Made by a program: the position numbers and the translations under genes
Notes under the pieces: generated by a model
What the model was told of the DNA's origin: nothing
The model's input: the letters and a program-made list of their open reading frames with translations, nothing else
The model's database searches: none
NCBI RefSeq assembly: GCF_018596335.1
Contig: NZ_JAHEPS010000013.1
Span: 1 to 53,763 of the forward strand
Origin: Shewanella jiangmenensis
GTDB taxonomy: Bacteria; Pseudomonadota; Gammaproteobacteria; Enterobacterales; Shewanellaceae
Length of the DNA: 53,763 bases
Direction of reading: 5' to 3'
Shown: in pieces, positions 1-8,672 of the stretch
Layout of the letters: each line of letters begins with the position of its first letter
Numbering within the stretch: position 1 is the stretch's first letter

Positions 1-70
1 GTCGCACACCGATGGCTACATTAATTGATGGAAAACGGGTTTGGGCTGAAAAGAATTTAGCCCAAATCTA

Positions 71-109
71 ATCTGACAACGGCACCCCAAAATCGGGTAA
101 CTGTCAGAT
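71..109. repeat. Inverted repeat near window start
   Basis: ATCTGACA (71-78) and TGTCAGAT (102-109) are perfect 8-bp arms around a 23-nt loop. There is no T-run, so it is not a convincing terminator. Nothing else is recognised in bases 1-189; no gene is assigned there. Confidence 0.3.
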
Positions 110-189
110 CAGGTCTGAGCTATTACATCTTATTCAGGCCTTCTTGCTTTGTCTCTGCGGGCCCCTTCAGCGGCTTTTCGCTCTTGCTT

Positions 190-414
190 TTACATCCACA
201 TCGCAGCACTGAAGCAGCCAAGCCACAGTACAAAAATAGCGCTTAGGGTGCGTTTGCCGGGCGAGCGAGCATGCCAGCACTGCTTGCCGATACAAACCAG
301 CGGCAACAATACCAGTGGCCAATAGCGCGCCGGCAATGCCAGCATGGTGCCAAGCATTAACACGGCCGAGCAAACCAGCCATTGATGGGAGATAAGGGTT
401 CGTTGTGACTTCAT
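190..414 (-). CDS. Small hypothetical membrane protein (74 aa)
   Basis: This 74-residue protein is mostly hydrophobic, with two to three likely membrane segments (about residues 12-26, 30-43 and 56-73) separated by short basic stretches. The start is supported by a GAGG Shine-Dalgarno six bases before the ATG. A 104-codon ORF overlaps it in another frame but has no such ribosome site and no coherent composition. It is divergent from topB, with about 330 bases between them. I do not recognise the family; a function cannot be given. Confidence 0.5.
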   Translation of the reverse strand: MKSQRTLISHQWLVCSAVLMLGTMLALPARYWPLVLLPLVCIGKQCWHARSPGKRTLSAIFVLWLGCFSAAMWM

Positions 415-744
415 GGTGTACCTCGGTATTAACCCTACTCTGCGCGAAACGCGGCAGTGTCCACTTCAGCCGCGCTGGCATGCTGCGCTGGCATGGCGCT
501 GCAGTTATGTCACGGCAGACTGCCGATTTCGTAAAGCTACGCAGAGATGGACAAACAGGCTGATATTTTGATATTGTTGAGAATTGTTCTCAACAAAATT
601 TACACAGAGGGCGGGTTCGGTCGTGGCAAGTGTGATGGTTTTTTTATAGGAACGCTGCAACGGCGATAGCCACAGCAGACGAATCGATTTGCGCCCGTCG
701 GCAAAGTTCGCTACATTTACTGTAAATTCATACAGTGATTCGCC

Positions 745-2925
745 ATGATCCTCTACATTGCCGAAAAACCCAGCCTTGGCCGCGCCATCGCCGATGTGTT
801 GCCCAAACCCCATAAAAAAGGGGACGGGTTTATTGAGCTTGGGAATGGTGATTGCGTGACCTGGTGCATAGGCCACCTATTGGAGCAGGCCGAGCCGGAT
901 GCCTATTCACCTGAATACAAACAGTGGCAACTGGAACATCTGCCCATTATCCCGACCGAGTGGCAACTTAGCCCGCGAAGCTCTGCCAAAAGTCAGCTCG
1001 CGGTGGTAAAGCGCCTGATAAAGCAGGCAAGCGCTTTGGTGCATGCTGGCGATCCTGATCGGGAAGGGCAGCTTCTGGTCGATGAGGTGTTATCTCACGC
1101 TAAGGTCAGTGCAGCAAAGCTTGCCACTACCCAGCGCCTGCTTATTTCCGATTTGAACCCTGATGCCGTGCGCCGTGCGCTTGGGCTGCTTCGAAGCAAC
1201 AAAGAGTTTGTGCCGCTGGCCACCTCGGCGCTGGCACGAAGCCGCGCCGATTGGCTTTATGGCCTTAACATGACCCGGGCTTACACGCTGCAGGGGCGTA
1301 AGGTTGGCTACCAGGGCGTGCTGTCGGTCGGCCGGGTGCAAACGCCGCTGCTTGGTCTGGTGGTGCGGCGCGACGCCGACATCGAGGCGTTTGTTCCAAA
1401 AGATCATTTTGAGGTGCTGGCCCATATCATCACCGCCAAAGGCGAGCCTTTTTGTGCCAAGTGGCAGCCAAGCCAAGCCTGTCAGCCTTATATGGATGAA
1501 GAGGGCAGAGTGTTGTCGCGCCGCCTTGCAGAGACTGTGGTTAGCCGTATTACCGGTAAGGTCGCCACCGTCACCGATGTAAGTCATAAAGAGAAAAAAC
1601 AGGCGCCGCCGCTGCCATATAGTCTGTCGGCGCTGCAAATCGATTGCGCCAGGCGTTTTGGCTTGAGTGCCAAGGAGGTGCTGGATACGGCACAGAGCCT
1701 GTACGAGCGCCATAAGCTTATCACTTATCCGCGCTCCGACAGCCGTCACCTGCCCAAAGAGCAGCTGGCGTTGGCAGGCGACGTGGTGGGCGCCGTGTTG
1801 GCGAATGCCCCGGAGTTGGTAGAGGGCTGTGATGCGCCCAATCTGGCGCTTGTGTCCAAGGCCTGGGATGACAGCAAAGTCGATGCTCATCACGCCATAG
1901 TGCCAACCGCCAAACGCGCCGCGCTTGGTGCCTTAAGCGTGAAGGAACGTCAGCTTTATCAGCACATTGCCAGACAATATCTGGCGCAGTTTTATCCCCA
2001 TCGGCTGCTTGCTGACAGCGAGATAAACCTCTGCATCGAAGGCGGGGTATTTATTGCCAAATCGTCAGTCGAAAAGCGTGCTGGTTGGCGCGCTTTGTAT
2101 CAGAAGACCAGTGCAGATGGCGGCGAGAACAACAGACAAGCCGCTGGCCAGCAAGGCAGAGGGGACGACGGCAGTGACGATACTGACGGGGTACAAAAAG
2201 CGCCTTTGCCTTCGCTTAAAAAAGGTGATGAGGCCGATTGCAGCCATGGTGAACTCATTGCGAGGCAAACCCAGCCGCCCAAACCTTTCAATGACGCGAC
2301 CTTGCTTGCTGCCATGACAGGCATTGCCCGTTATGTAAGCTCGCCCGACATTAAAAAAATTCTTAAAGATACCGATGGCCTTGGCACCGAAGCGACCCGA
2401 GCCGGGATTATCGAACTGCTGTTCAAACGGGGCTTTTTATCGCGCCAGGGCAAAAATATCGTCTCAACCCCTGCGGGGCGGGGCTTGATTGCAAGCTTGC
2501 CCGAGGTTGCAACCACCGCCGATATGACGGCGCTCTGGGAGCGGCAATTGAATGATATTTGCCAAAAGCAGCTCTCTTACCAGGGCTTTATGCAGCCGCT
2601 TATCGCCGAGCTGCATGGCCTTATCCAAATGGCTGCCGCCACCTTGCCAATGGCGCTAAGTGGCATAGCCGCCGTGGTAAAAGGCGCAAAAGCGCCGGGC
2701 AAGACATTCAGGCGCGGCGCGAAAAGTACAGCGTACCGCAAAGGCCGTAAAACCGGCGCCGCCAAGCGAAATGGCTACAAAAATAGTGGGGCAAGTAGCG
2801 ACGCAAATAACATGGCAAGCAGCGAAGGAAATAGTCAGGGAAATAGCCGCAGGAACGGCTATGGCGGCGGCAAGCCGGGCTCCACATCGACGCGAAGCCG
2901 CAAAACTATCGACGCGACGCCGTAA
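745..2925 (+). CDS. topB: DNA topoisomerase III
   Basis: Type IA topoisomerase that passes single strands through a transient break, decatenating DNA in the cytoplasm. The Toprim domain opens with the AEKPS motif (residues 6-10) and has acidic residues D103, D105 and E107 (GDPDRE). The catalytic tyrosine is Y328 in LITYPRSDSR, the same number I recall for the E. coli enzyme. At 726 aa it is longer than the roughly 650 aa of E. coli TopB. The extra length is a low-complexity Gly/Asp-rich insert near residues 455-495 and a basic Lys/Arg/Gly/Ser/Asn tail from about residue 645. No C-terminal zinc-finger cysteines are visible. The last codons and the stop lie inside a 22-bp tandem repeat. Confidence 0.97.
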   Translation: MILYIAEKPSLGRAIADVLPKPHKKGDGFIELGNGDCVTWCIGHLLEQAEPDAYSPEYKQWQLEHLPIIPTEWQLSPRSSAKSQLAVVKRLIKQASALVHAGDPDREGQLLVDEVLSHAKVSAAKLATTQRLLISDLNPDAVRRALGLLRSNKEFVPLATSALARSRADWLYGLNMTRAYTLQGRKVGYQGVLSVGRVQTPLLGLVVRRDADIEAFVPKDHFEVLAHIITAKGEPFCAKWQPSQACQPYMDEEGRVLSRRLAETVVSRITGKVATVTDVSHKEKKQAPPLPYSLSALQIDCARRFGLSAKEVLDTAQSLYERHKLITYPRSDSRHLPKEQLALAGDVVGAVLANAPELVEGCDAPNLALVSKAWDDSKVDAHHAIVPTAKRAALGALSVKERQLYQHIARQYLAQFYPHRLLADSEINLCIEGGVFIAKSSVEKRAGWRALYQKTSADGGENNRQAAGQQGRGDDGSDDTDGVQKAPLPSLKKGDEADCSHGELIARQTQPPKPFNDATLLAAMTGIARYVSSPDIKKILKDTDGLGTEATRAGIIELLFKRGFLSRQGKNIVSTPAGRGLIASLPEVATTADMTALWERQLNDICQKQLSYQGFMQPLIAELHGLIQMAAATLPMALSGIAAVVKGAKAPGKTFRRGAKSTAYRKGRKTGAAKRNGYKNSGASSDANNMASSEGNSQGNSRRNGYGGGKPGSTSTRSRKTIDATP

Positions 2926-2975
2926 AACTATCGACGTGAAGCCGTAAAACTATCGACGCGAAGCCGTAAAAGAAT
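2888..2975. repeat. 22-bp tandem repeat, 4 copies, across the topB stop
   Basis: Four copies of a 22-bp unit (consensus CGACGCGAAGCCGTAAAACT plus AT) start at 2888, 2910, 2932 and 2954, with one to three mismatches each. The topB stop codon (2923-2925) is inside copy 2. Because 22 is not a multiple of three, each copy is read in a different frame. Confidence 0.9.
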
Positions 2976-3108
2976 CGCCGTTAAAGCAAGGCCTGCCGTG
3001 TCGCCATAGCTGCCGTTTGAGCTGCAGCACTTAATATTAGCTTCGGTGCTGTTATCGACTTCACTGCTTTAACTGTGACGCCGTTAACTACTGTGCTTAC
3101 GGGTGGTG

Positions 3109-3297
3109 CTACTTACTTCGGTACTGATTGCATTTGGCATCGTAGATGAAACTGTGCAGTTTGGCATCCAGCGCCGGTTCATCCATGCCGAGGTCATAAA
3201 GCAGCGCGGCCTTGTCTTTGCAGTTCAGACGCAGTTTTTCGTTAACTATGCCAACTAAAACTTCGGCGCTCAGTGATTCAGGGTGACGAATTTCCAT
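3109..3297 (-). CDS. Small conserved-looking hypothetical protein (62 aa)
   Basis: Predicted 62-residue soluble protein, starting MEIRHPESLS and ending NQYRSK. The ATG at 3297 is chosen because a GAGG ribosome site lies nine bases upstream, and because further upstream the frame runs through the heptanucleotide repeat, which would encode a meaningless DVRCQMS repeat. The body (NEKLRLNCKDKAALLYDLGM) has normal helical protein composition. No family is recognised. The array of 7-bp repeats starts 60 bp before the start codon and could influence its expression. Confidence 0.6.
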   Translation of the reverse strand: MEIRHPESLSAEVLVGIVNEKLRLNCKDKAALLYDLGMDEPALDAKLHSFIYDAKCNQYRSK

Positions 3298-3356
3298 CTG
3301 CGGGTTCCTCATTGAGAATTGGCGTGATGAAACAATTGTTTGTGGCCTACAGGCTG

Positions 3357-3422
3357 CTGACATCTGACATCTGACATCTGACATCTGACATCTGACATCT
3401 GACATCTGACATCTGACATCTG
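3357..3422. repeat. Heptanucleotide repeat (CTGACAT) x9
   Basis: Nine perfect head-to-tail copies of CTGACAT occupy 3357-3419, followed by a partial copy (CTG). It lies just upstream of the 62-aa gene on the minus strand. Perfect identity of all copies indicates recent slippage and probable length variation. Confidence 0.97.
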
Positions 3423-3479
3423 GCGTCATGATTGTCAGAAGCCAAACTCAGTGCTTCACAGTCAGGGGAGCTAAATCAG

Positions 3480-3664
3480 TGTATCTCAAAGCCTTGTATC
3501 TTAAAGCCGTACTATCCAACGTTCCGGTATATAGAGTTCTGGTATAGAGAGTTCCGGTATAGAGAGTTCTGCAGCAAATTCGGAAGTTCCGAGCTTTGGT
3601 GGGCAGAGCCCACAAAACCAGAGCACTTGGATTCAGAGCACTGGCATTCAGGGAACTGGTCATT
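3480..3664. repeat. Cluster of 15-bp tandem repeats
   Basis: Three unrelated 15-bp-period arrays follow one another: TGTATCTCAAAGCCT-like x2 (3480-3509), GTTCCGGTATAGAGA-like x3 plus a partial copy (3521-3571), and CAGAGCACTGGCATT-like x3 (3619-3664). The 735-base stretch 3298-4032 contains no gene I can support; it holds the heptanucleotide array, these repeats and the terminator at 3774-3800. Confidence 0.8.
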
Positions 3665-3773
3665 CACGCATCGGGCTGCAGACATCACTGTTAAGCTAAA
3701 TAAACGAGGCCGCAGGCACCGGAATTAACAAAAAGCAGATTACTGATGCCAGCTTGAGTATCAGGCAAAAAAA

Positions 3774-3800
3774 AGAGTAAGCCAAAATTTGGCTTACTCT
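3774..3800 (-). terminator. Intrinsic terminator, minus strand
   Basis: Near-perfect palindrome: AGAGTAAGCCAAA (3774-3786), one central base, TTTGGCTTACTCT (3788-3800). Read on the minus strand it is followed by a run of eight T. It lies about 230 bases downstream of the iminopeptidase-like gene and probably ends that transcript. A second small palindrome, TAACCAA-A-TTGGTTA, is at 3813-3827. Confidence 0.8.
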
Positions 3801-4032
3801 ACAGGAAAGCGATAACCAAATTGGTTAACACAAACGCTCAATAGAGGAGGAACTGAGCTCAGTGTGCCAAGCCTGACTTAACCAAGGCTGAAATCACTCC
3901 GATTTTGTTTGTGTTACGCAGTTGTTGTCGAAATTGTCTGCGAAATTGGGCTTGTCGCTTGGGTGTTTGGCCTGACACCTGACGTTCACGCCCTAACTTT
4001 GGTGTTCATGCCATAACGTTATCGGTCTGGCG

Positions 4033-5319
4033 CTACCTTAGGCAGTCTCCGCGATTGAGGGCGATGAGTTTATCGAAAATTCGCTCGCCATCCATGCGAA
4101 TGCCGTTGTGTTCGTACTCAGAGGTAACCCAGGTCTTAATCCCTCTTATCTTGGCGGCGGTTTCGAGGCTGTAGGCCATTTCAACAAACATATCCCCGGT
4201 ATAAACGGCGGCGGCCACGGGCACCTGATTTTGTGACAGAGCAGCAGCGTCGTACAGCCTAGGCCAGTCGGACTTGGCCGCCAGCAGCTCTGCACAGGCC
4301 TTAAGTGGCTGAAGGTTTGAAAAGCAATCAAACATCCACGGGAAAATCATCTCACCGGTAAACAGAAGCTTTTCCGCTTCCGGTGCAAACTCAGGCAGGG
4401 TGCTTCTTACCCGTTCCGCGGCCCATTGTGATGCCTGCTGCTCGCAATAAATGGCCTCGTGCAGCACCGCAAAGAGTGGATTGGTATTGTAATCAAGCAT
4501 CTGTGTAAAGCGCTCGATAAAAAGCGGATTGATTTTGCAGCCGGAGTGTGTGGTTTGCAGCGCCTGCTCGAGAAGGTAGTACACGGCTTCCGGTCCGTCT
4601 TCCATCCCGAGATGAATACCGAGTAGCTGCAACATTTCTACGCTAAGGCGAATGTTGCCCGGCAGCATCACCTCGTGGTCTTTAAGATAGTCGCGCAGCC
4701 TTGAAACCAGGGCTTCGGCATCAGTAAATCGCTGGTAGAATTCCTGGTTTTTTTGAACAACCCGCTTGAAGGTTGCCTGATATACCTCATCGGCGCTGCG
4801 GCCAAGCGGCGGGATCCCGCCGGTGATATAGGCTTCTTTGAGGCCCGCGGCGGCAACGCTCAGGTAATGGAGCACGCAAAAGCCGCCGAAGCTTTGTCCA
4901 AGGATAGTCCAGGGTTTATCGGCTGAGAGCTCGGCGCGGATAGCTTCGGCGTCGCGCACTATGTTATCGGCGCGAAAGTGACTCAGATACGCAGCTTGCT
5001 CAACAGGTGACAGGTGCGCGAGGCTTTGCCAGTTGATGGGGCTTGACAGGCCTGTGCCACGCTGGTCGAGCAGCAGCACCCGGTATTCTTCCAGCGCGCG
5101 TTTAATCCAGCCTGAGTGGCTTACCGGGCGCTGGGCCGCAAACCCGGGGCCCCCTTGAAAATACACCAGCCATGGCAGTTCGCGGCCTTGTTTGTCGCTG
5201 CGCTCAAGGGCGCGGGCAAACACCCGGATCCTTTCCCCATCTGCTTGGTGATAATCGAGCGGCAGATCAAACTCGAGCTTGGTAACCTGCATATGTGGCA
5301 ATGAATAGTGAGTCGTCAT
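4033..5319 (-). CDS. Prolyl iminopeptidase-like alpha/beta hydrolase (S33)
   Basis: 428-residue S33-family hydrolase expected to remove N-terminal proline or similar residues from peptides in the cytoplasm; no signal peptide. The oxyanion motif GGPGF (about 56-60), the RGTG segment (about 87-90), the nucleophile elbow GQSFGG (S143) and a late histidine (SEYEHNG, about H404) form the expected catalytic frame. The length fits the longer iminopeptidase subgroup rather than the roughly 310-aa classic PIP. It is divergent from the metallo-hydrolase gene, with a TTGTATACAA palindrome in the shared promoter region. Substrate is inferred from family only. Confidence 0.85.
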   Translation of the reverse strand: MTTHYSLPHMQVTKLEFDLPLDYHQADGERIRVFARALERSDKQGRELPWLVYFQGGPGFAAQRPVSHSGWIKRALEEYRVLLLDQRGTGLSSPINWQSLAHLSPVEQAAYLSHFRADNIVRDAEAIRAELSADKPWTILGQSFGGFCVLHYLSVAAAGLKEAYITGGIPPLGRSADEVYQATFKRVVQKNQEFYQRFTDAEALVSRLRDYLKDHEVMLPGNIRLSVEMLQLLGIHLGMEDGPEAVYYLLEQALQTTHSGCKINPLFIERFTQMLDYNTNPLFAVLHEAIYCEQQASQWAAERVRSTLPEFAPEAEKLLFTGEMIFPWMFDCFSNLQPLKACAELLAAKSDWPRLYDAAALSQNQVPVAAAVYTGDMFVEMAYSLETAAKIRGIKTWVTSEYEHNGIRMDGERIFDKLIALNRGDCLR

Positions 5320-5349
5320 ACTCTGTTAGACCTGTGGAATTTTTGCCGA

Positions 5350-5359
5350 TTGTATACAA
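5350..5359. promoter_or_regulatory. TTGTATACAA palindrome between divergent genes
   Basis: Perfect 10-bp palindrome 31 bp before the iminopeptidase-like start and 126 bp before the metallo-hydrolase start. It is the core of the longer palindrome at 48761-48774 in the hydroxyproline control region, so it may be a site for the same kind of GntR/FCD regulator. This is pattern similarity only. Confidence 0.35.
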
Positions 5360-5484
5360 AAGAAAAGAGTGCAAAAAGAGGCCGAGTGCGTAAAAGCATC
5401 ATCAAGATCAATTTGCGCCGGATAAATCTGGCACACAATTGGGCTATCCCTTAATCTAGCGACAAAGCCAACACAGAGAATGCG

Positions 5485-6132
5485 ATGATGAAATACCAGA
5501 TCATTCCGGTGACGCCGTTTCAGCAAAATTGCACCTTGCTCTGGTGCGAAACCACACTCAAGGCGGCTGTGGTCGACCCGGGTGGAAACCTTGAGCGGAT
5601 TTACGCTGCAATCGAACAGCTCGGGGTAACCCTCGATAAGATTCTGCTGACCCATGGCCATATTGACCACGTCGGCGCCGCGGCTAAACTCGCCGATGAA
5701 ACCGGGGTTGCCATTGAAGGCCCACACTCGGACGACAGCTTCTGGCTGGAGAACCTGCCGCGTCAGAGCCAGAATTTCGGCTTTGCCCATTGCGATGCCT
5801 TTGAACCGGCCCGTTACCTTGAAGAAGGCGAAACCGTCAGTGTGGGTGACTGCAGCCTTGAGGTTATCCACTGCCCCGGACACACTCCCGGCCATATTGT
5901 GCTTTTTAATCGCGAAGCCAAGCTTGCCCTGGTCGGGGACGTGCTGTTTCGCGGCTCCATCGGCCGCACCGATTTTCCGGGCTCAAACCACAGCGCCCTT
6001 ATCCATTCCATCACCCAAAAGCTCTGGCCACTTGGTAACGATGTTGCCTTTATCCCCGGCCACGGCACTATGTCGACCTTTGCAGAAGAGCGTGCCCACA
6101 ATCCCTTTGTGGCCGATCAGCTGCTCGATTGA
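5485..6132 (+). CDS. MBL-fold metallo-hydrolase, YcbL/GloB-like
   Basis: 215-residue metallo-beta-lactamase-fold hydrolase, in the glyoxalase-II-like YcbL group. The metal site is visible: THGHIDH (residues 56-62: H57, H59, D61, H62), then HCPGHTPGH, an aspartate in LVGDVLFRGSIG, and IPGHG near the C-terminus. At about 215 aa it lacks the C-terminal substrate domain of true glyoxalase II, which is the usual YcbL size. The N-terminus KYQIIPVTPFQQNC is typical of the group. It is followed by an inverted repeat (GCATGAA...GGCGCCG / CGGCGCC TTCATGC, 6135-6180) with no T-run. Substrate unknown; a thioesterase role is a family guess. Confidence 0.88.
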   Translation: MMKYQIIPVTPFQQNCTLLWCETTLKAAVVDPGGNLERIYAAIEQLGVTLDKILLTHGHIDHVGAAAKLADETGVAIEGPHSDDSFWLENLPRQSQNFGFAHCDAFEPARYLEEGETVSVGDCSLEVIHCPGHTPGHIVLFNREAKLALVGDVLFRGSIGRTDFPGSNHSALIHSITQKLWPLGNDVAFIPGHGTMSTFAEERAHNPFVADQLLD

Positions 6133-6272
6133 ATGCATGAATTGACGGCGCCGCATCGCCCGTTGTCGGCGCCTTCATGCAATTGTTATCACTAACGGTC
6201 AGAAATTCGGCTCATTTCTTGTCATAGCTTCTACACTTAGGAAGGTGAATTGGTCTGCTTTCCGGGGAAGTT

Positions 6273-8012
6273 ATGAACGCAAAAAAAATGATGAGCCTGG
6301 TGTTTGGTGCAATTGGGGTGACCGCCTTGGTCACAGGTGTGCTGACCTATATGGTGGGTGACAGGATTGATACCCTGAATAATGCCGCCAAAGTACGTTA
6401 CCTTTCTTACCAGCTTGCCGATGAACTGCGGCAAAGCTCCGATGATTTGACCCGCCTTGCCCGGACCTATGCGCTCACCGGCGATGAAAAGTACGAGCGT
6501 ATGTATCTGGACATTCTGGCTATCCGTAACGGTGAAAAGCCAAGACCTGAAAAATACCATCAAATTTATTGGGATCTGGTGCTTAATTACGGCGACAAGC
6601 CAAAGCCCGACGGCAAAATGCAGGCAATTAAAGCCATGATGCAGGAGCTTGGGTTTACCGCAGATGAATTCGCCTTTCTGGATGAGGCACAGCGTAACTC
6701 GGATGCGCTGGTTGACCTTGAAGTGGAGGCGATGAATGCCGTTAAGGGGCTTTTCCTTGACCCTTCGACCCAGAAATACACCAAGCAGGGTGACCCCGAT
6801 CTTAAGCTTGCCCGTGAGCTGCTGCACAGCGATAAGTACCACGCCGAAAAGGCCAAAATCATGGCCCCCATCGATAAATTTTTTACCGAGCTTGATGAAC
6901 GTACCGGCGTTGAATTTGATACCCGGCTGAGTGAGCTTCACTCGGCGCTGACGTGGTCGCAACTGGCGTTGCTGCTGGTGCTGGCTGTGGCAGCGCTCGG
7001 CTTCTGGTCGGTGAAAAGCAATATCGTTAACCCGCTGAGCCGAACTAGCCGCGAGCTGAATGACATTCAGCGGGCCAAGGATTTAAGCCAGCGGATCACG
7101 GTAGCGGCTGAAGGCGAAATCGGCGATATCGCAAGGCAAATCAATAGCTTTATTTCTGCGCTTGCCGATTCACTCAAGAGTACCGATCAAATCGCCCGCG
7201 AGGTTGTTGAGCTGACCCGCCAAACCCGTCAGGCGGTGAATGCTTCACGGGAAAACTCCGACTCGGTGGCCAAAGAGCTCGATACCAGCGCCAGTGCTAT
7301 GGAGGAGATGACCGCCACCTTAAGCCATGTCAGTGAAAATACGCAGGATGCAGAGAGCCGCGCCGCCGAAAACGAAAATCACGTCACTCAGGGGCAGGAT
7401 ACAGTGCATAACGCCATGCGCGCCATGGGCGTGCTGGAGCAGGAGTTTGGCAACACCCAGGGCGCCATGCAGCATCTGGTTAATGAAAGCTCTCAGGTCA
7501 GCAATGTGCTCAGTGTTATCAAGGCCATTGCCGAGCAAACTAACCTGCTGGCGCTCAACGCTGCCATCGAAGCTGCCCGCGCGGGTGAGCAGGGACGGGG
7601 ATTTGCGGTGGTCGCCGATGAGGTTCGCTCACTTGCCCAGCGCACCCAAGAGTCCACCAAGGAAATTGACGATATAGTTGCGAGCCTGCAAAGCCGCACC
7701 AGTCAGGTCAATAACTCGGTGACCCAGGCCGCCGGCATGATGCAAAAAGCCGGCGATGAACTTAAGCATATTGTTGAAGTGTTTGAGGATATTCGCTCAA
7801 GTACCGCGGCCATTCACGGCGTTAACACTCAGGTTGCGACCTCCACCGAAGAGCAGTCGCTGGTGTCCCGTGACATTGCCAACAGCCTGATGGTCATTCG
7901 CGACTCCTCCATGATGGTAAAAAGCATTATCGACAGCCTGGAGCAAACCTGTACCCAACTCGACTCCAAAGCAAGCAAGATGAGTGAGCAGGCCGCCGAG
8001 TTTCGCTTTTAA
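6273..8012 (+). CDS. Methyl-accepting chemotaxis protein
   Basis: 579-residue chemoreceptor in the inner membrane. A transmembrane segment lies near residues 7-29, a periplasmic sensor of about 195 residues follows, and a second membrane segment is near 228-247. A HAMP domain and a long coiled-coil signalling domain complete it. The hairpin tip that contacts CheA/CheW is clear (EQTNLLALNAAIEAARAGEQ, about 421-440). The sensor region resembles no ligand-binding domain I can name with confidence; it has acidic, helical sequence. There is no C-terminal CheR-docking pentapeptide. A GGGGA ribosome site precedes the ATG. Hairpin GTCAGGCG/CGCCTGAC (8021-8044) follows the stop but lacks a T-run. Signal sensed is unknown. 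Confidence 0.95.
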   Translation: MNAKKMMSLVFGAIGVTALVTGVLTYMVGDRIDTLNNAAKVRYLSYQLADELRQSSDDLTRLARTYALTGDEKYERMYLDILAIRNGEKPRPEKYHQIYWDLVLNYGDKPKPDGKMQAIKAMMQELGFTADEFAFLDEAQRNSDALVDLEVEAMNAVKGLFLDPSTQKYTKQGDPDLKLARELLHSDKYHAEKAKIMAPIDKFFTELDERTGVEFDTRLSELHSALTWSQLALLLVLAVAALGFWSVKSNIVNPLSRTSRELNDIQRAKDLSQRITVAAEGEIGDIARQINSFISALADSLKSTDQIAREVVELTRQTRQAVNASRENSDSVAKELDTSASAMEEMTATLSHVSENTQDAESRAAENENHVTQGQDTVHNAMRAMGVLEQEFGNTQGAMQHLVNESSQVSNVLSVIKAIAEQTNLLALNAAIEAARAGEQGRGFAVVADEVRSLAQRTQESTKEIDDIVASLQSRTSQVNNSVTQAAGMMQKAGDELKHIVEVFEDIRSSTAAIHGVNTQVATSTEEQSLVSRDIANSLMVIRDSSMMVKSIIDSLEQTCTQLDSKASKMSEQAAEFRF

Positions 8013-8120
8013 TGCCCCGTGTCAGGCGGTGAAAATCGCCTGACTATTTGGCCTTTGTCAGTGTTTTGTAATCCCGTTTCAATTATTGTTACCCAATTAC
8101 ATTAAAAGACGGGGTTTATT

Positions 8121-8591
8121 ATGGTTGAACGACTGCCAGTGGCGTTGTCGGCAGGGTTATTGGCCGGTGTTTGGGTGTGGGGCTCAGACAGTTTTGCGCT
8201 TAGTACCTGGGCCGGGTTTCTGGGTTGCAGCGCGTATTCCGCACTTGGGGAGCATTCCATCAAGGGGGTATTGGCAACCTGGGCGGCGACCCTGTCCGGG
8301 GTGTTCTGGGCATGGGTGGTATTTTTTGGCACAGACTTGCTCGGCGGCGCTGGCAGCGCGGTTCTGACCGGTCTTGTCACTGCCGCCATGTGCCTGCAGG
8401 CCGCGCAGCGTTTGCTGGCGTTTATTCCGGCCGCCTTTATTGGCTGCTGTGTGGTGTTTGCCCTCAATGGCGATGTCGCATCCGCCTGGTTGCCACTGAT
8501 GCTGGGGGCTGTGATGGGGTTTGGCATGAGCCGGCTTGGCGACCTGTTCGCCCGGATGCTGCCGTTCACCTCGGCCGAAGAGTCGAAGTAA
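8121..8591 (+). CDS. DUF1097 family inner membrane protein (YcdZ-like)
   Basis: 156-residue, very hydrophobic protein with four to five predicted membrane segments. Gly/Ala-rich helices such as the one around SAGLLAGVWVWG near the N-terminus and a late motif LMLGAVMGFGMSRLGD match the DUF1097/YcdZ pattern as I remember it. Its function is unknown. It lies between two chemoreceptor genes on the same strand, 108 bases after the first and 81 before the second, so co-transcription with the second is possible. Confidence 0.75.
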   Translation: MVERLPVALSAGLLAGVWVWGSDSFALSTWAGFLGCSAYSALGEHSIKGVLATWAATLSGVFWAWVVFFGTDLLGGAGSAVLTGLVTAAMCLQAAQRLLAFIPAAFIGCCVVFALNGDVASAWLPLMLGAVMGFGMSRLGDLFARMLPFTSAEESK

Positions 8592-8672
8592 CTTCAACGT
8601 CGGACACCGTTCAATACCGCTGGCGCGGGCGGCTTGTTACACACGCGCACGACCGTGATGGAGATAGGCGTA

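Noticed and set aside
1090..1893. 267-codon minus-strand ORF inside topB
   Set aside because: Lies wholly opposite a topoisomerase with all motifs intact; shadow of codon bias.
3432..3728. 98-codon ORF on the plus strand
   Set aside because: It is made largely of 15-bp repeats (FWYREFRYREF-type translation), has no ribosome site and no normal protein composition.
5326..5895. 189-codon minus-strand ORF opposite the metallo-hydrolase
   Set aside because: Antisense to the metal-binding region of a clear MBL-fold gene; no ribosome site or recognisable domain.
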